Source of the DNA: Schinkia azotoformans LMG 9581
GTDB taxonomy: Bacteria; Bacillota; Bacilli; Bacillales; Bacillaceae_J
Assembly (NCBI RefSeq): GCF_000307855.1
Contig: NZ_AJLR01000146.1
Coordinates: 186,001 to 250,000, forward strand
DNA: 64,000 bases
Direction: 5' to 3'
Shown piece by piece: positions 26,078 to 34,985 of the stretch (position 1 is the first letter of the stretch; each line of letters opens with the position of its first letter). The notes under the pieces are model-generated. The model was given only the letters and a program-made list of their open reading frames with translations. It was not told the DNA's origin and ran no database searches. The position numbers and the translations under genes are program-made.

Positions 26078-27211
26078 ATGACTGTAAATATTTTGACTGC
26101 AAAACAAATCACTGAAAAAGTATTAAATAAAGAAAGTCTATTTATCTTGGATGTTCGTAATGAAACTGATTTTAATGATTGGAAAATTGAAGGGGAGAAC
26201 TTTGAATATTTAAATATTCCTTACTTCGAATTAATTGATGGGATTGAGCCGATCCAAGATAAGCTTCCAACAGATAAGGAAATATTAGTAGTCTGTGCAA
26301 AAGAAGGTTCATCGATGATGGTGGCAGAGTTTTTAGATGAAGCTGGTATTAGTTCCTCTATTCTAGAGGGCGGAATGAAGTCATGGAGTGAATTTTTACA
26401 CAAAACAAAGGTTTATGAAGACCAAGACATTACGGTGTACCAATTTGTACGTGTAGGTAAAGGCTGTCTTTCTTATATGGTTGTTTCTGATGGGGAAGCT
26501 CTTATTGTGGATCCGGCAAGATTTGTAGAACAATATGAAGCTGCTGCTCTGGAAGCGGGAGCGAAGGTAAAGCATATCGTTGATTCCCACCTTCACGCAG
26601 ACCATATTTCAGGTGGTAAAATGCTTGCTGATATGACAGGTGCAGACTACTACCTGATGAAAAGTGAAGGAGCAACATTTGATTTCATTCCTTTAGAGGA
26701 TCATGAAAAGATTGTATTTAACAACGTTACACTAGAAGTGCTAGCAGTAAAAACACCCGGGCATACACCGGGAAGTGTATCGTTCTTTGTAAACAACAAG
26801 TTATTATTCTCTGGGGATACGATTTTTGTGAGCGGCTTAGGACGTCCTGACCTTGGTAATAAGGTAAGAGAATGGGCAAAGGACTTATATAATACTGTTT
26901 ATTCTAAGGTATCAGAGATTGCGGATGATGTGATTGTACTTCCGGGTCATTATGCTAGCTTGGATGATGAAATGAATGCCTCTGGTTTTATTGGGGCGAC
27001 TCTTGGCGATATTCGGAAGCGTAACGAGAAGATGTTTAATACGAGTGAAGAGGAATTCCTTGACCAAGTTGAAAAATCAGCAAGTTCAGTAAAACCTCCT
27101 AATTTTGAAGAAATTGTCTCTATTAACCGTGGCATGGTGTCAGCAGACGTTGAAAAAATGCAGGAACTGGAAATTGGTCCAAACCGTTGTGCTGTTCACC
27201 ACGCAGAATAA
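26078..27211 (+). CDS. Rhodanese plus metallo-beta-lactamase protein (persulfide dioxygenase-like)
   Basis: 377 residues from the ATG at 26078 after GGGGG. Residues ~5-108 are a rhodanese domain with loop VVCAKEGSSM. Residues ~115-345 are a metallo-beta-lactamase-fold domain with H171-L-H173-A-D-H176, KTPGHTPGS and later FSGDT and LPGH, the mononuclear-iron set of persulfide dioxygenases (ETHE1/CstB family). It would oxidise low-molecular-weight persulfides to sulfite. Domain order is rhodanese first, unlike CstB where the MBL domain comes first. Confidence 0.86.
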   Translation: MTVNILTAKQITEKVLNKESLFILDVRNETDFNDWKIEGENFEYLNIPYFELIDGIEPIQDKLPTDKEILVVCAKEGSSMMVAEFLDEAGISSSILEGGMKSWSEFLHKTKVYEDQDITVYQFVRVGKGCLSYMVVSDGEALIVDPARFVEQYEAAALEAGAKVKHIVDSHLHADHISGGKMLADMTGADYYLMKSEGATFDFIPLEDHEKIVFNNVTLEVLAVKTPGHTPGSVSFFVNNKLLFSGDTIFVSGLGRPDLGNKVREWAKDLYNTVYSKVSEIADDVIVLPGHYASLDDEMNASGFIGATLGDIRKRNEKMFNTSEEEFLDQVEKSASSVKPPNFEEIVSINRGMVSADVEKMQELEIGPNRCAVHHAE

Positions 27212-27216
27212 AGTGA

Positions 27217-27250
27217 CAAAAAAGGGATCTAGTTTAGATCCCTTTCCTTA
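27217..27250 (+). terminator. Terminator inside the sulfur gene run
   Basis: Stem AAAGGGATCTAG / (T)TAGATCCCTTT before the second TauE gene; probably partial, since the next gene is only 60 bases on and has its own ribosome site. Confidence 0.75.
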
Positions 27251-27270
27251 ATAGGGGAGGAGGGAAATTC

Positions 27271-28047
27271 ATGGATTTTGCATTTATTATTACGATCTTT
27301 TTAATTGGCTTTATTGGTTCCTATATTTCCGGAATGCTTGGCATAGGCGGTTCTATCATTAAATATCCGATGCTTTTATATATCCCGCCATTATTTGGTC
27401 TCGCGGCATTTAGTGCACATGAAGTCTCTGGAATTAGTGCAGTCCAAGTGTTTTTTGCAACAATTGGCGGAGTATGGGCTTACCGAAAAGGTGGCTATTT
27501 AAATAAAACATTGATTGCCTATATGGGGATTAGTATTTTAGTTGGAAGTTTTATCGGTGGCTATGGATCAAAGCTAATGTCTGAGGGCGGAATTAATGTC
27601 ATCTACGGAATCTTAGCAGCTATTGCAGCGGTGATGATGTTTATTCCGAAGAAGGGCCTTGATGACATTCCACTTGATCAAGTGAAATTTAATAAATGGA
27701 TTGCAGCTTCATTAGCTTTTATTGTCGGAATTGGAGCGGGCATTGTTGGTGCGGCAGGAGCTTTTTTATTAGTACCAATTATGCTTGTAGTGTTAAAGAT
27801 TCCAACACGTATGACGATTGCTTCTTCATTGGCGATCACCTTTATATCATCGATTGGTTCGACTGTGGGAAAACTGACAACAGGACAGGTGGAATACTTT
27901 CCGGCACTAATCATGGTCATTGCCAGTTTAATAGCATCACCACTTGGGGCAATGGCGGGAAAAAAGGTGAATACAAAAATTCTGCAAGTAATTTTAGCAA
28001 TCCTAATATTCGCCACGGCAGTGAAAATTTGGATGGATATCTTGTAA
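27271..28047 (+). CDS. TauE/SafE-family exporter, copy 2
   Basis: 258 residues, eight membrane segments. Family motifs are [19 protein letters not shown] in the first half and [22 protein letters not shown] in the second. Being last in the rhodanese/MBL operon, it probably exports sulfite or thiosulfate made by the persulfide dioxygenase. Distinct in sequence from copy 1. Confidence 0.85.
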   Translation: MDFAFIITIFLIGFIGSYISGMLGIGGSIIKYPMLLYIPPLFGLAAFSAHEVSGISAVQVFFATIGGVWAYRKGGYLNKTLIAYMGISILVGSFIGGYGSKLMSEGGINVIYGILAAIAAVMMFIPKKGLDDIPLDQVKFNKWIAASLAFIVGIGAGIVGAAGAFLLVPIMLVVLKIPTRMTIASSLAITFISSIGSTVGKLTTGQVEYFPALIMVIASLIASPLGAMAGKKVNTKILQVILAILIFATAVKIWMDIL

Positions 28048-28068
28048 TCTATGAATGTTTTAATTTTA

Positions 28069-28108
28069 AAGAGCCTAAACCCTTTGATAGCAATGGATTT
28101 AGGCTCTT
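28069..28108. terminator. Bidirectional terminator, shared-sequence type A
   Basis: Stem AAGAGCCTAAACCC / GGATTTAGGCTCTT. Nearly the same hairpin sequence recurs at 33904-33937. Confidence 0.82.
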
Positions 28109-28110
28109 AT

Positions 28111-29628
28111 TTAGTTTAAAATCTTTAAGATTTTATCTAAAACATCAGAATTGTTGTGAACCACAATATGCAACTTCTTTTTTGTTCGACTTATGTTTTG
28201 ATACAGCATTTTAATTGGCTGATAAAAAGTTTGTTTTTCGATATCATTCGTGGCCAGTTTGTGGTTTCGTTTGTAATAAAAGTATTCGTCAATGACGGCA
28301 ACAACATGATCAAGTTCCTGTCCAGTTCCATATTGATATTTTGCTCTTGCTGTAATTTTATGATCATTATCAGGATTTTCAATATATTGTTCCTCGGTGT
28401 AATCGATCACTTTCCATCCCTCTTGTTGTAATAATTGCAAGTAGCTTGTTGTCGCGCTTTTCGAGGAAAAATATTGAATACTGACATCCGAATAATTATC
28501 GACATTCGCATGCTTTGACAAATCAAATAAATTATTAATAAATGCATGTATTTCTTTGTTGTGCCTAATAATCGTGGTCAATTCATATTGGTGCGGATTC
28601 AAATTTTCCTCTATTAATTTAGGAATATTATTTTCAATCTCAAGCTCCGTTAGGCATTGGTCAGGATCATAGGAAAAAATACATTTTATCTTAAACTGTT
28701 TGATCATATTCGTTAATTTCAAAAATTTGTTCTTATACATTCGTTGGGCTTCATCGAATATGATTAATTCATATTGTTGAATATCCATTTCTAGGCTATT
28801 GCCTTCATTAAAATTACTAATAGCTTCAATTGGCCAATAATACTGTGTTTTTAGTCTTTCGTGTCCATCATTTAACTTCCCGCAATTAAAAATAAGCACC
28901 TTTTTCGATTGTCTCATATATTCTTTAGCGATATCATAGGTTAACAGTGTTTTTCCAGTACCAGTTCCACCTTTAATGGATACAAAAATTGTTTGGTCAG
29001 TCGGTGTTAAATTAATGATATCCCTTTTATATGTGTTTTGCTGGGCACTGAGAAAATACTTATCTTCGATAAAAGCTTCAGTAAATGGAGAAATTAAATA
29101 ATGCGTCGGGTCAAATACCTCATTAAGATCTTCAATCTCTTTAATTTTTTGTTCTTTTAATTTTTCAATTAAAATCTCAAATCCTATTTCTTCAATGCTA
29201 TCAGGACCGACTAGGCAATAAAGTTTTTGGGTTGATGAAATGTAGGTGAAATTAAAAACATCCACATCAAGAAATTTTAAATAGTGTCGGTTTTGAACAA
29301 GCTGCTTTTTAATTTTTTCCTCAGTACTTATTAGCTTTAATTCAATGTTAATAATACTGTTCTTACCGATTCTGAGTAGGTCAAATTCTTTTCCTATTTG
29401 TTTTATCATAAATCCGACATAATAATCGTTAAAAATATCAAATTTATCATCCCGTTTTCTAAATTCCCCAACTAAAGCCTTTATATCTTTAATCTCACTT
29501 GTACGTATTCTTGGATTAATACCGAATTGTTCAATGTATTTGGCAAAGTTTATTGCATCTAAATCTTCTTTAGCGCTTATTAAAGAAACTAGATTAATTG
29601 TTTTCAAAATTGCTTCCCCATTTTCCAC
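28111..29628 (-). CDS. DUF2075 P-loop ATPase/helicase-like protein
   Basis: 505 residues. The first ~220 residues have no family that I recognise but include a His/Lys-rich region that could be nuclease-like (INIELKLISTEEKIKKQL). Then Walker A GGTGTGKTLLTYDIA, Walker B LIIFDEAQRMYK, and a C-terminal superfamily-1-like domain with the Y-x-GTGQELDHVVAVIDEYF motif, which is the DUF2075 arrangement. Such proteins occur in defence and phage-related settings; role here is unknown. Single gene. Confidence 0.72.
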   Translation of the reverse strand: MENGEAILKTINLVSLISAKEDLDAINFAKYIEQFGINPRIRTSEIKDIKALVGEFRKRDDKFDIFNDYYVGFMIKQIGKEFDLLRIGKNSIINIELKLISTEEKIKKQLVQNRHYLKFLDVDVFNFTYISSTQKLYCLVGPDSIEEIGFEILIEKLKEQKIKEIEDLNEVFDPTHYLISPFTEAFIEDKYFLSAQQNTYKRDIINLTPTDQTIFVSIKGGTGTGKTLLTYDIAKEYMRQSKKVLIFNCGKLNDGHERLKTQYYWPIEAISNFNEGNSLEMDIQQYELIIFDEAQRMYKNKFLKLTNMIKQFKIKCIFSYDPDQCLTELEIENNIPKLIEENLNPHQYELTTIIRHNKEIHAFINNLFDLSKHANVDNYSDVSIQYFSSKSATTSYLQLLQQEGWKVIDYTEEQYIENPDNDHKITARAKYQYGTGQELDHVVAVIDEYFYYKRNHKLATNDIEKQTFYQPIKMLYQNISRTKKKLHIVVHNNSDVLDKILKILN

Positions 29629-29747
29629 GAAGTCAAATTTACTTTACTTCAATTATATAAAAAAGATTGTTTTATTTGAACGGAAACATTTATTAAATAA
29701 CGGCGGCGATCTGTTTTAAATATTGGGAATATTATTTATAATATAAC

Positions 29748-29761
29748 TGAGCGATCGTTCA
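29748..29761 (+). promoter_or_regulatory. TetR-type palindrome before the MaoC-like gene
   Basis: TGAGCGATCGTTCA, a 14-base near-palindrome 37 bases before the start codon. Its form (TGAxCGATCGxTCA) is typical of TetR-family operators. No TetR gene is in the window. Confidence 0.5.
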
Positions 29762-29798
29762 CTTATGATTTTTAGCAATTGAATTAGGGGGGATACCA

Positions 29799-30176
29799 GT
29801 GTCTTTAAAAGTTGGCGATATTATAGCATTCGAACGGACTTTCACGGCAGATGATGTCAAATTATTTACTACGGTTTCAGGTGATGAAGGCACTCACCAT
29901 GTTACTCCTGATGAACAGGGAAGACTTGTTATTCAGGGGTTGTTGACCGCTACATTACCAACAAAAGTCGGTGGAGATCATAATGTACTGGCCCGAACGA
30001 TGAATTTTGAGTTTTTAAGACCCGTATTTACTGGTGATACAATTAGATGTGAAGTAACGATTGAGAAGTTTGAAAGGCAGGATAATAACAGAATATCTAT
30101 TATGGCATCTTTTCAATGTGCAAACCAATATGAGAAACAAGTATTAAGAGGAAGCTTTGCAGGAGTAATCTTATAA
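29799..30176 (+). CDS. MaoC-like hotdog dehydratase
   Basis: 125 residues, GTG start after AGGGGGG. Starts LKVGDIIAFERTFTADDVKLFTTVSGD, the N-terminal MaoC/(R)-hydratase pattern, and has QGLLTATLPTKVGG in the active-site helix region. The usual catalytic D-x4-H of R-specific hydratases is not clearly intact (GDEGTHHV), so it could be a thioesterase-like relative. Acts on acyl-CoA/ACP by family. Confidence 0.75.
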   Translation: MSLKVGDIIAFERTFTADDVKLFTTVSGDEGTHHVTPDEQGRLVIQGLLTATLPTKVGGDHNVLARTMNFEFLRPVFTGDTIRCEVTIEKFERQDNNRISIMASFQCANQYEKQVLRGSFAGVIL

Positions 30177-30193
30177 TTTAGTAAGTATTGTTG

Positions 30194-30229
30194 GAACCTG
30201 AAATAAAAAACCATTTCAGGTTCTTTTTA
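30194..30229 (+). terminator. Rho-independent terminator
   Basis: Stem GAACCTGAAAT / ATTTCAGGTTC with T5 tail. Confidence 0.85.
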
Positions 30230-30346
30230 TTGCCTTTATTCTTCCAAAAAATTTAGAGTTCATAATTTACTCACAAAAATCTCGTTAAAAATTAAAATTT
30301 TCCTCACAAAATCAACACGAAATGTACAAAGAACATACACAATTTT

Positions 30347-30362
30347 TGTGATTTTAATCACG
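30347..30362 (+). promoter_or_regulatory. CRP/FNR-type binding site
   Basis: TGTGATTTTAATCACG at 30347-30362 matches TGTGA-N6-TCACA with one mismatch in the last base. It lies 90 bases before the CRP/FNR-family gene, so autoregulation is plausible. Confidence 0.6.
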
Positions 30363-30451
30363 GAATACCGGCAAGGGTATGAGGTACATTGGAATTATCA
30401 TTTTGCAGAAACTGTGCATAAATCACGATGATAGATAGGGGAGGTTTTGAA

Positions 30452-31138
30452 ATGAGCTTTTTGAAAGATAGTATTAAAAATTTTCCTATAATAAAAGAAT
30501 TGAATGAAAATGCATTAACACATCTCTTAAATATCATTCGTGTAAGACAATACAAAAATCACGGACAAATTTTTTCAAAAGGTACGTCACTCAATGAAAT
30601 CTATTTCATAATAAGAGGGAAGGTTAAAATTTTTAACAAGGATTCCTGTGGAAAAGAGCAAATTGTCTGGATTATGCAGAAAGGTGATATTTTCCCATTG
30701 GAGGGTTTCTCCAGAGAAGTTACTTTTCCGGCAAATGCCGAGGCCTTAGAAGATTCAATAATAGGTTCGATTGGAGTGCATGACTTCGAATCATTAATAT
30801 TAGATAACCCGAATGTTTTAATTAAGCTATTTAGTGTAATGAATGAACGAATTATTGATCTCCAAACCCGTCTTGAGGAGCAGGTTCTCCTTGAAAGGAA
30901 TATGCAAATTGTGAAATTACTATTACGATTGTGTGAAAGGTACGGGGAAATCACCCAAAACGGTCAATGTCATCTGAAGCCCCAGTTTACTACTACTGAT
31001 TTAGCAAAAATGGTGGGAGCCTCACGAGGGTCCATTAGTAGAACATATACAAGATTAATTAAAGAACAACTATTATATAAAGATAATGTGGGTGGCCTGT
31101 TAGTTGAATTTGAAAAATTGAAGGAAAAATTTGGATGA
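30452..31138 (+). CDS. CRP/FNR-family transcriptional regulator
   Basis: 228 residues from the ATG at 30452 (AGGGGAGG just before; an upstream in-frame ATG overlaps this site). Cyclic-nucleotide-binding-like beta domain (~residues 20-120), dimer helix, and HTH with TTDLAKMVGASRGSISRTYTRLIKE. It lacks the four-Cys cluster of E. coli FNR and the C-terminal Cys cluster of B. subtilis FNR; three Cys are scattered. The signal is unknown. A broken copy of its 3' end lies at 32900. Confidence 0.88.
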   Translation: MSFLKDSIKNFPIIKELNENALTHLLNIIRVRQYKNHGQIFSKGTSLNEIYFIIRGKVKIFNKDSCGKEQIVWIMQKGDIFPLEGFSREVTFPANAEALEDSIIGSIGVHDFESLILDNPNVLIKLFSVMNERIIDLQTRLEEQVLLERNMQIVKLLLRLCERYGEITQNGQCHLKPQFTTTDLAKMVGASRGSISRTYTRLIKEQLLYKDNVGGLLVEFEKLKEKFG

Positions 31139-31184
31139 TTTGTATGCTTATAGCAGTTAAATTAAGGTACCAATATTAAGACAC

Positions 31185-31221
31185 GTCTGTTCTATTTCTA
31201 TATGGTAAACAGACTTTTTTT
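31185..31221 (+). terminator. Rho-independent terminator
   Basis: Stem GTCTGTT / AACAGAC with T7 tail. Confidence 0.78.
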
Positions 31222-31371
31222 ACTTTGGAAATATATTAAGTGCTTATGAACAATATTTCATTAGCTTTTTAATGGAAGAAGAGGTGAGATCAAGTCTAGA
31301 ATTACATTAAATTTGAAATACTACCTTGATGCTAGAAAAGAATTTATTTTGTTAAGATAGATTCTTTTTTT

Positions 31372-31651
31372 ATGGAGCAAATATCACTATACCAACTTTT
31401 TGTATTAACTGTTTTTTTTCAAATAGGGACCACTATCATATATGGTTTTGGTGCTGCTGCAGGAAGGGATGCCTGGATTGTTACCATTCTCTCTTTTCTA
31501 TTAGATTTTTTAGCCCAATATTGTTTATTTTAGAGAATTTACATTTGAGGTGTGGACTCCCTATTCATTAACTTTCTTTTTATTGCTGCCTTTACTATTG
31601 TTAGTTGTGGCGAATATTAAAACAAAAATAAACAGGAAAGGTTCTCTATAA
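31372..31651 (+). pseudogene. Spore germination permease (GerB-type) remnant
   Basis: N-terminal 53 codons start MEQISLYQLFVLTVFFQIGT and run through TM2, then a stop; in another frame the C-terminal segment FTFEVWTPYSLTFFLLLP, ending in a basic tail, follows at once. In intact GerB-type permeases some 280 residues separate these, so there is a large internal deletion. Confidence 0.75.
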
Positions 31652-31772
31652 ATTACTGGCAAGAGGAGAATTCCCACTACATTATTAGAAATTCTAACTT
31701 CAATATTGAAACAAATGGGAGGAGTCTGCGTCTAATAAAAGTAGAGAGTAAAATTTACGAGAGGGAACAGAC

Positions 31773-31940
31773 ATGAAAAAATCATCTTTTTTGGTGATAG
31801 CCTTTATTTTATTTTGGAGTTTGTTTATTATTGGTTGTGAACAAGCAAACGGGCCCCAATTAAAGGAAGATGACCAGCAACTAGAGGCTACTACTCAGCA
31901 ACTCGAAAATGTCCAGCAAGAAAAATCTTTCTCATTGTAA
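31773..31940 (+). CDS. Short lipoprotein ORF or gene remnant
   Basis: 55 residues: lipoprotein signal with lipobox FIIGC (Cys 22), then a Gln/Glu-rich coiled-coil-like stretch (DDQQLEATTQQLENVQQEK). It stands where a germination gene gerC might be expected after gerB, so it may be a leftover N-terminus; the frame stops soon after. RBS GAGGG. Confidence 0.4.
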   Translation: MKKSSFLVIAFILFWSLFIIGCEQANGPQLKEDDQQLEATTQQLENVQQEKSFSL

Positions 31941-32081
31941 TGGCTGCACAAAGGGTTGGAACACCTGTACATTGCATCAAGTGTTTGAAGATAACTTTAT
32001 CTCGGAAAGCGGATTTGACTACAATAATTGCAAGTATGCATATAAAATAGATTCTTAATAAGTGATTGATAGCATTAAATT
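31941..32081. other. Spacer without recognisable gene
   Basis: Scraps of open frame with several Cys codons are present but none has a start, ribosome site or recognisable domain. Probably decayed coding sequence after the germination remnants. Confidence 0.3.
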
Positions 32082-32099
32082 TGGAGAAGAGTGAAAGTA

Positions 32100-32897
32100 G
32101 TGAGAATAGGTTTTTTTGATTCTGGAATAGGTGGAATGACTGTACTTCATCAAGCATTGAAGTATTTACCGAATGATGATTATATTTATTATGCAGATAC
32201 CCTGCATGTTCCATATGGTGAAAAAACAAAAAAAGAGGTAAGGGAGTATATTTTTAATGCAGTTGACTTTATGGCTGAACAAGGAATTAAAGCATTAGTC
32301 ATTGCATGTAATACTGCAACTAGTATCGCTGTGGATGACCTTAGAAAAAAGTATAATTTCCCTATTTTGGGTATTGAACCAGCTGTAAAACCAGCAGTTC
32401 AACTCTGTGAGGGAAAAAGAAAAAAGGTTTTAGTGTTGGCGACCAATTTAACTCTCCGAGAGGAAAAGTTCCAAAACCTTGTGAAAAGTATAGACCATCA
32501 CGATATTGTTGAAAGTCTACCACTTCCTGGTCTGGTTCAATTCGCTGAGGATTTTGAATTTAGAGATGAAAAAGTTGTACCATATTTAAAAGAAAAACTA
32601 TCTTCATTTGATTTAAAACAGTACGGAACGATTGTACTTGGATGCACCCATTTCCCCTATTTTGAAAATAGTTTTAAAAGAATATTTCCTGAAGAAGTGG
32701 ATATTATTTCTGGAGGTATTGGAACTGCAAAAAACTTAAAACGAATTCTCGAAGCTAGGAATCAAATTAACGATGGGGCAGGAGATATTTTATTTTTTAA
32801 ATCTGGTTATAAAGTTAAAGACAAAGAAACATTATCTATTTATAAAAAGTTGTTGGTAATGTTAGACGGAATAAGTTCTTTAACAGTGGGTTCATAG
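32100..32897 (+). CDS. murI: Glutamate racemase
   Basis: 265 residues from the GTG at 32100, chosen because it gives the family start MRIGFFDSGIGGMTVL and has GGAGAAGA at good spacing. Catalytic Cys pair in VIACNTATS and VLGCTHFPYF are both present. Converts L- to D-glutamate for peptidoglycan. It lies alone among decayed germination and regulator genes, so it is probably a second racemase like B. subtilis YrpC rather than the main RacE. Confidence 0.92.
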   Translation: MRIGFFDSGIGGMTVLHQALKYLPNDDYIYYADTLHVPYGEKTKKEVREYIFNAVDFMAEQGIKALVIACNTATSIAVDDLRKKYNFPILGIEPAVKPAVQLCEGKRKKVLVLATNLTLREEKFQNLVKSIDHHDIVESLPLPGLVQFAEDFEFRDEKVVPYLKEKLSSFDLKQYGTIVLGCTHFPYFENSFKRIFPEEVDIISGGIGTAKNLKRILEARNQINDGAGDILFFKSGYKVKDKETLSIYKKLLVMLDGISSLTVGS

Positions 32898-32899
32898 AG

Positions 32900-32970
32900 C
32901 GCCACGAGGGTCAATTAGTAGAAAGTATACAAGATTAATTAAAAAATAACTATTTAAAGAAAAATTTGGG
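32900..32970 (+). pseudogene. Remnant of a second CRP/FNR-family gene
   Basis: About 50 bases (CGAGGGTCAATTAGTAGAAA onward) are nearly identical to the recognition-helix coding region at 31022 onward, then after an internal deletion AAAGAAAAATTTGG matches the very 3' end of that gene. It is the tail of a lost paralogue. Confidence 0.75.
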
Positions 32971-33069
32971 TATTCCCTTGTGTAAACAGGCAGGGAGGAT
33001 TGTTGAATTGGATGGTATAATAAATTCAATGATAAAATACTAGTTACATTGAATTTATAGGAGGTTATT

Positions 33070-33804
33070 TTGGGGACTATACTATCTTTTTTATGTATTA
33101 TATTAGTGGCTTCTATTCTGCAAACAAGTACAGGTTTTGGGTTTTCCATAATGGCGACCCCCTTTTTGCTAATGTTATTTCTGCCACAAGAAGCCATACA
33201 AATAAACATAATTTTATCTTTAATTATTTCAGTTTCATTAATAGGGAAAATAAGCAAAGATATTGATTTTTCAATTTTAAAGAGGTTTATTATCGGAAGT
33301 ATGGTAGGGGTACCCTTTGGTATACTGATCTTTATTTCCATTAACATAACTGCTTTTAAAATAGGAGTTAGTATATTGCTTTTAATATTAACTTTGTTGT
33401 TAATACTTAACTTCAGGGTAAAGCCAAATCGCATTGGAGATTTCGTTGTTGGTGGGTTATCAGGTCTTTTAACAGCAAGCATTGGTATGCCGGGTCCCCC
33501 GTTATTACTTTACTTTACAGGAACCGATACTGAAAAAGGGAAGCTAAGGGCAACTACTTTAGCTTTTTATCTGTTTATATATTTTATCAGTCTAATTACT
33601 CAAATAATTCTTACTGGTACAAATAAATTAGTATGGGAGTCAAGTTTTTATGCAATTCCAATTGTATTTTTGGGGTTGTTTATAGGTCAAATTATTTACA
33701 AATGGCTAAATCAACGGATTTTTAAGATATTTACATATATTCTTTTGAGTTTTACTGGGATTTATCTTCTTATCGAAAGTTTGAATTTACAAATAAACTC
33801 TTAA
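33070..33804 (+). CDS. TauE/SafE-family exporter, copy 3
   Basis: 244 residues, TTG start after TAGGAGG. Eight membrane segments; first-half motif QTSTGFGFSIMATPFLLMLF and second-half GGLSGLLTASIGMPGPPLLLYF, the subtype with GMPGPP found in many sulfonate/sulfite permease relatives. Substrate unknown. It is unlinked to the sulfur island 5 kb upstream. Confidence 0.83.
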   Translation: MGTILSFLCIILVASILQTSTGFGFSIMATPFLLMLFLPQEAIQINIILSLIISVSLIGKISKDIDFSILKRFIIGSMVGVPFGILIFISINITAFKIGVSILLLILTLLLILNFRVKPNRIGDFVVGGLSGLLTASIGMPGPPLLLYFTGTDTEKGKLRATTLAFYLFIYFISLITQIILTGTNKLVWESSFYAIPIVFLGLFIGQIIYKWLNQRIFKIFTYILLSFTGIYLLIESLNLQINS

Positions 33805-33903
33805 ATACTAGGGAGTTCTAATGGAAGATATAACCATGTTGGAACCCATTTGCAAATCATAAATATAGGCATTTGAAAGTAAAAAGTCAAATCGTAAAAA
33901 AAA

Positions 33904-33937
33904 AAGCCTAAACCCTTTCACATCAAAGGATTTAGGC
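33904..33937. terminator. Bidirectional terminator, shared-sequence type A
   Basis: Stem AGCCTAAACCCTTT / AAAGGATTTAGGCT (one mismatch) preceded by an A11 run that serves the minus-strand tRNA and followed by CTCTT. Same hairpin core as at 28069-28108. Confidence 0.8.
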
Positions 33938-33949
33938 TCTCTTACAATG

Positions 33950-34022
33950 ATGGTCTGTACTGGATTCGAACCAGTGACACCTTGCCTGTCAAGCAAGTAC
34001 TCTCCCACTGAGCTAACAGACC
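33950..34022 (-). tRNA. tRNA-Val (anticodon GAC)
   Basis: Minus-strand 73-base cloverleaf: acceptor GGTCTGT / ACAGACC with discriminator A, D arm GCTC...GAGT, anticodon stem CTTGC/GCAAG with loop TTGACAG (anticodon GAC, reading GUC), and T arm ACTGG-TTCGAAT-CCAGT. The 3' CCA is not encoded after the discriminator base. Confidence 0.95.
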
Positions 34023-34247
34023 AGAACAAAATTAATTATATAAAAATATTCCCATATAGTCAATATTAGTTAATGAAAAGAGTTATTATTTAAATTAGTA
34101 ATAGTAATAATCAATAATAGGGAAATGTATAGGTCGGGTCCCGGTGATTGCGGTCAAGAACCAACACTGGGGTATGAGGGTTGTCCGCAAATACCATTGA
34201 ATAAGCTTCCGTAACCGTATTTGAGATAATGAAAAGAGGGTTAATAT

Positions 34248-34919
34248 ATGTGTGGACGTTTTTCGTTAACTACACCACTAGAGGAAATTATTAAATTATT
34301 CAATATTGTAAATGGGGATGAGCTTGATTATGAGATCAGCTACAATATCGCCCCAAGCCAAAATGTTTTTTCAATTGTATCCGATGGTGAAAACAACAGG
34401 GGTGGATTCTTGCGTTGGGGGTTGGTGCCGTCTTGGGCAGAGAATCCGTCAATTGGCTATAAAATGATTAACGCCAGGTCCGAAACGATTGATGAAAAGG
34501 CAAGTTTTAAAAACTTGTTAAAGCGGAGACGTTGTTTGATTGTAGCTGATGGATTTTATGAATGGAAAAAAGACGATCAAGGGAATAAACGACCATTCAG
34601 AATCGTTCATAAAGATAATAAGTTATTTGCATTTGCAGGCCTTTGGGACCGGTGGGAAAAAGAGGGGACAGTTTTATATACATGCACAATAATTACAACA
34701 AAGCCGAATGAAATTATGAAGGATATTCACGATCGCATGCCGGTTATTCTTCCAGAAGAAGCGCAAAAAATATGGCTCGATCGCAGTATCCAGGATACTA
34801 ATCAATTAAAACAGCTGTTAATACCATATGCGGCTGAGGAAATGATTGTATATGAGGTATCGTCTATAGTGAATTCACCGAAAAATAACCAGATGGAGTG
34901 TATACAATCATTGGAATAG
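34248..34919 (+). CDS. SRAP-domain protein (YedK/HMCES family)
   Basis: 223 residues. Met is followed at once by the catalytic Cys 2 in MCGRFSLTTP; other SRAP active-site parts are NARSETI, DGFYEWKK and IHDRMPVIL (His of the peptidase-like site). It cross-links covalently to abasic sites in single-stranded DNA. The full gene is intact; no SOS box was identified upstream. Confidence 0.92.
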   Translation: MCGRFSLTTPLEEIIKLFNIVNGDELDYEISYNIAPSQNVFSIVSDGENNRGGFLRWGLVPSWAENPSIGYKMINARSETIDEKASFKNLLKRRRCLIVADGFYEWKKDDQGNKRPFRIVHKDNKLFAFAGLWDRWEKEGTVLYTCTIITTKPNEIMKDIHDRMPVILPEEAQKIWLDRSIQDTNQLKQLLIPYAAEEMIVYEVSSIVNSPKNNQMECIQSLE

Positions 34920-34926
34920 GGAAAAA

Positions 34927-34962
34927 TCAGAAGCCTGTCTGTAGAACACAGCTTCTGATTCC
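34927..34962. terminator. Terminator between convergent genes
   Basis: Stem TCAGAAGC / GCTTCTGA with an inner TGT/ACA pairing. Confidence 0.75.
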
Positions 34963-34985
34963 CCTTAACCAAAAATAATCAAATA

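Noticed and set aside
31891-32229. 112-residue minus-strand ORF overlapping murI
   Set aside because: Covers the start of a conserved gene in antisense and has no recognisable features.
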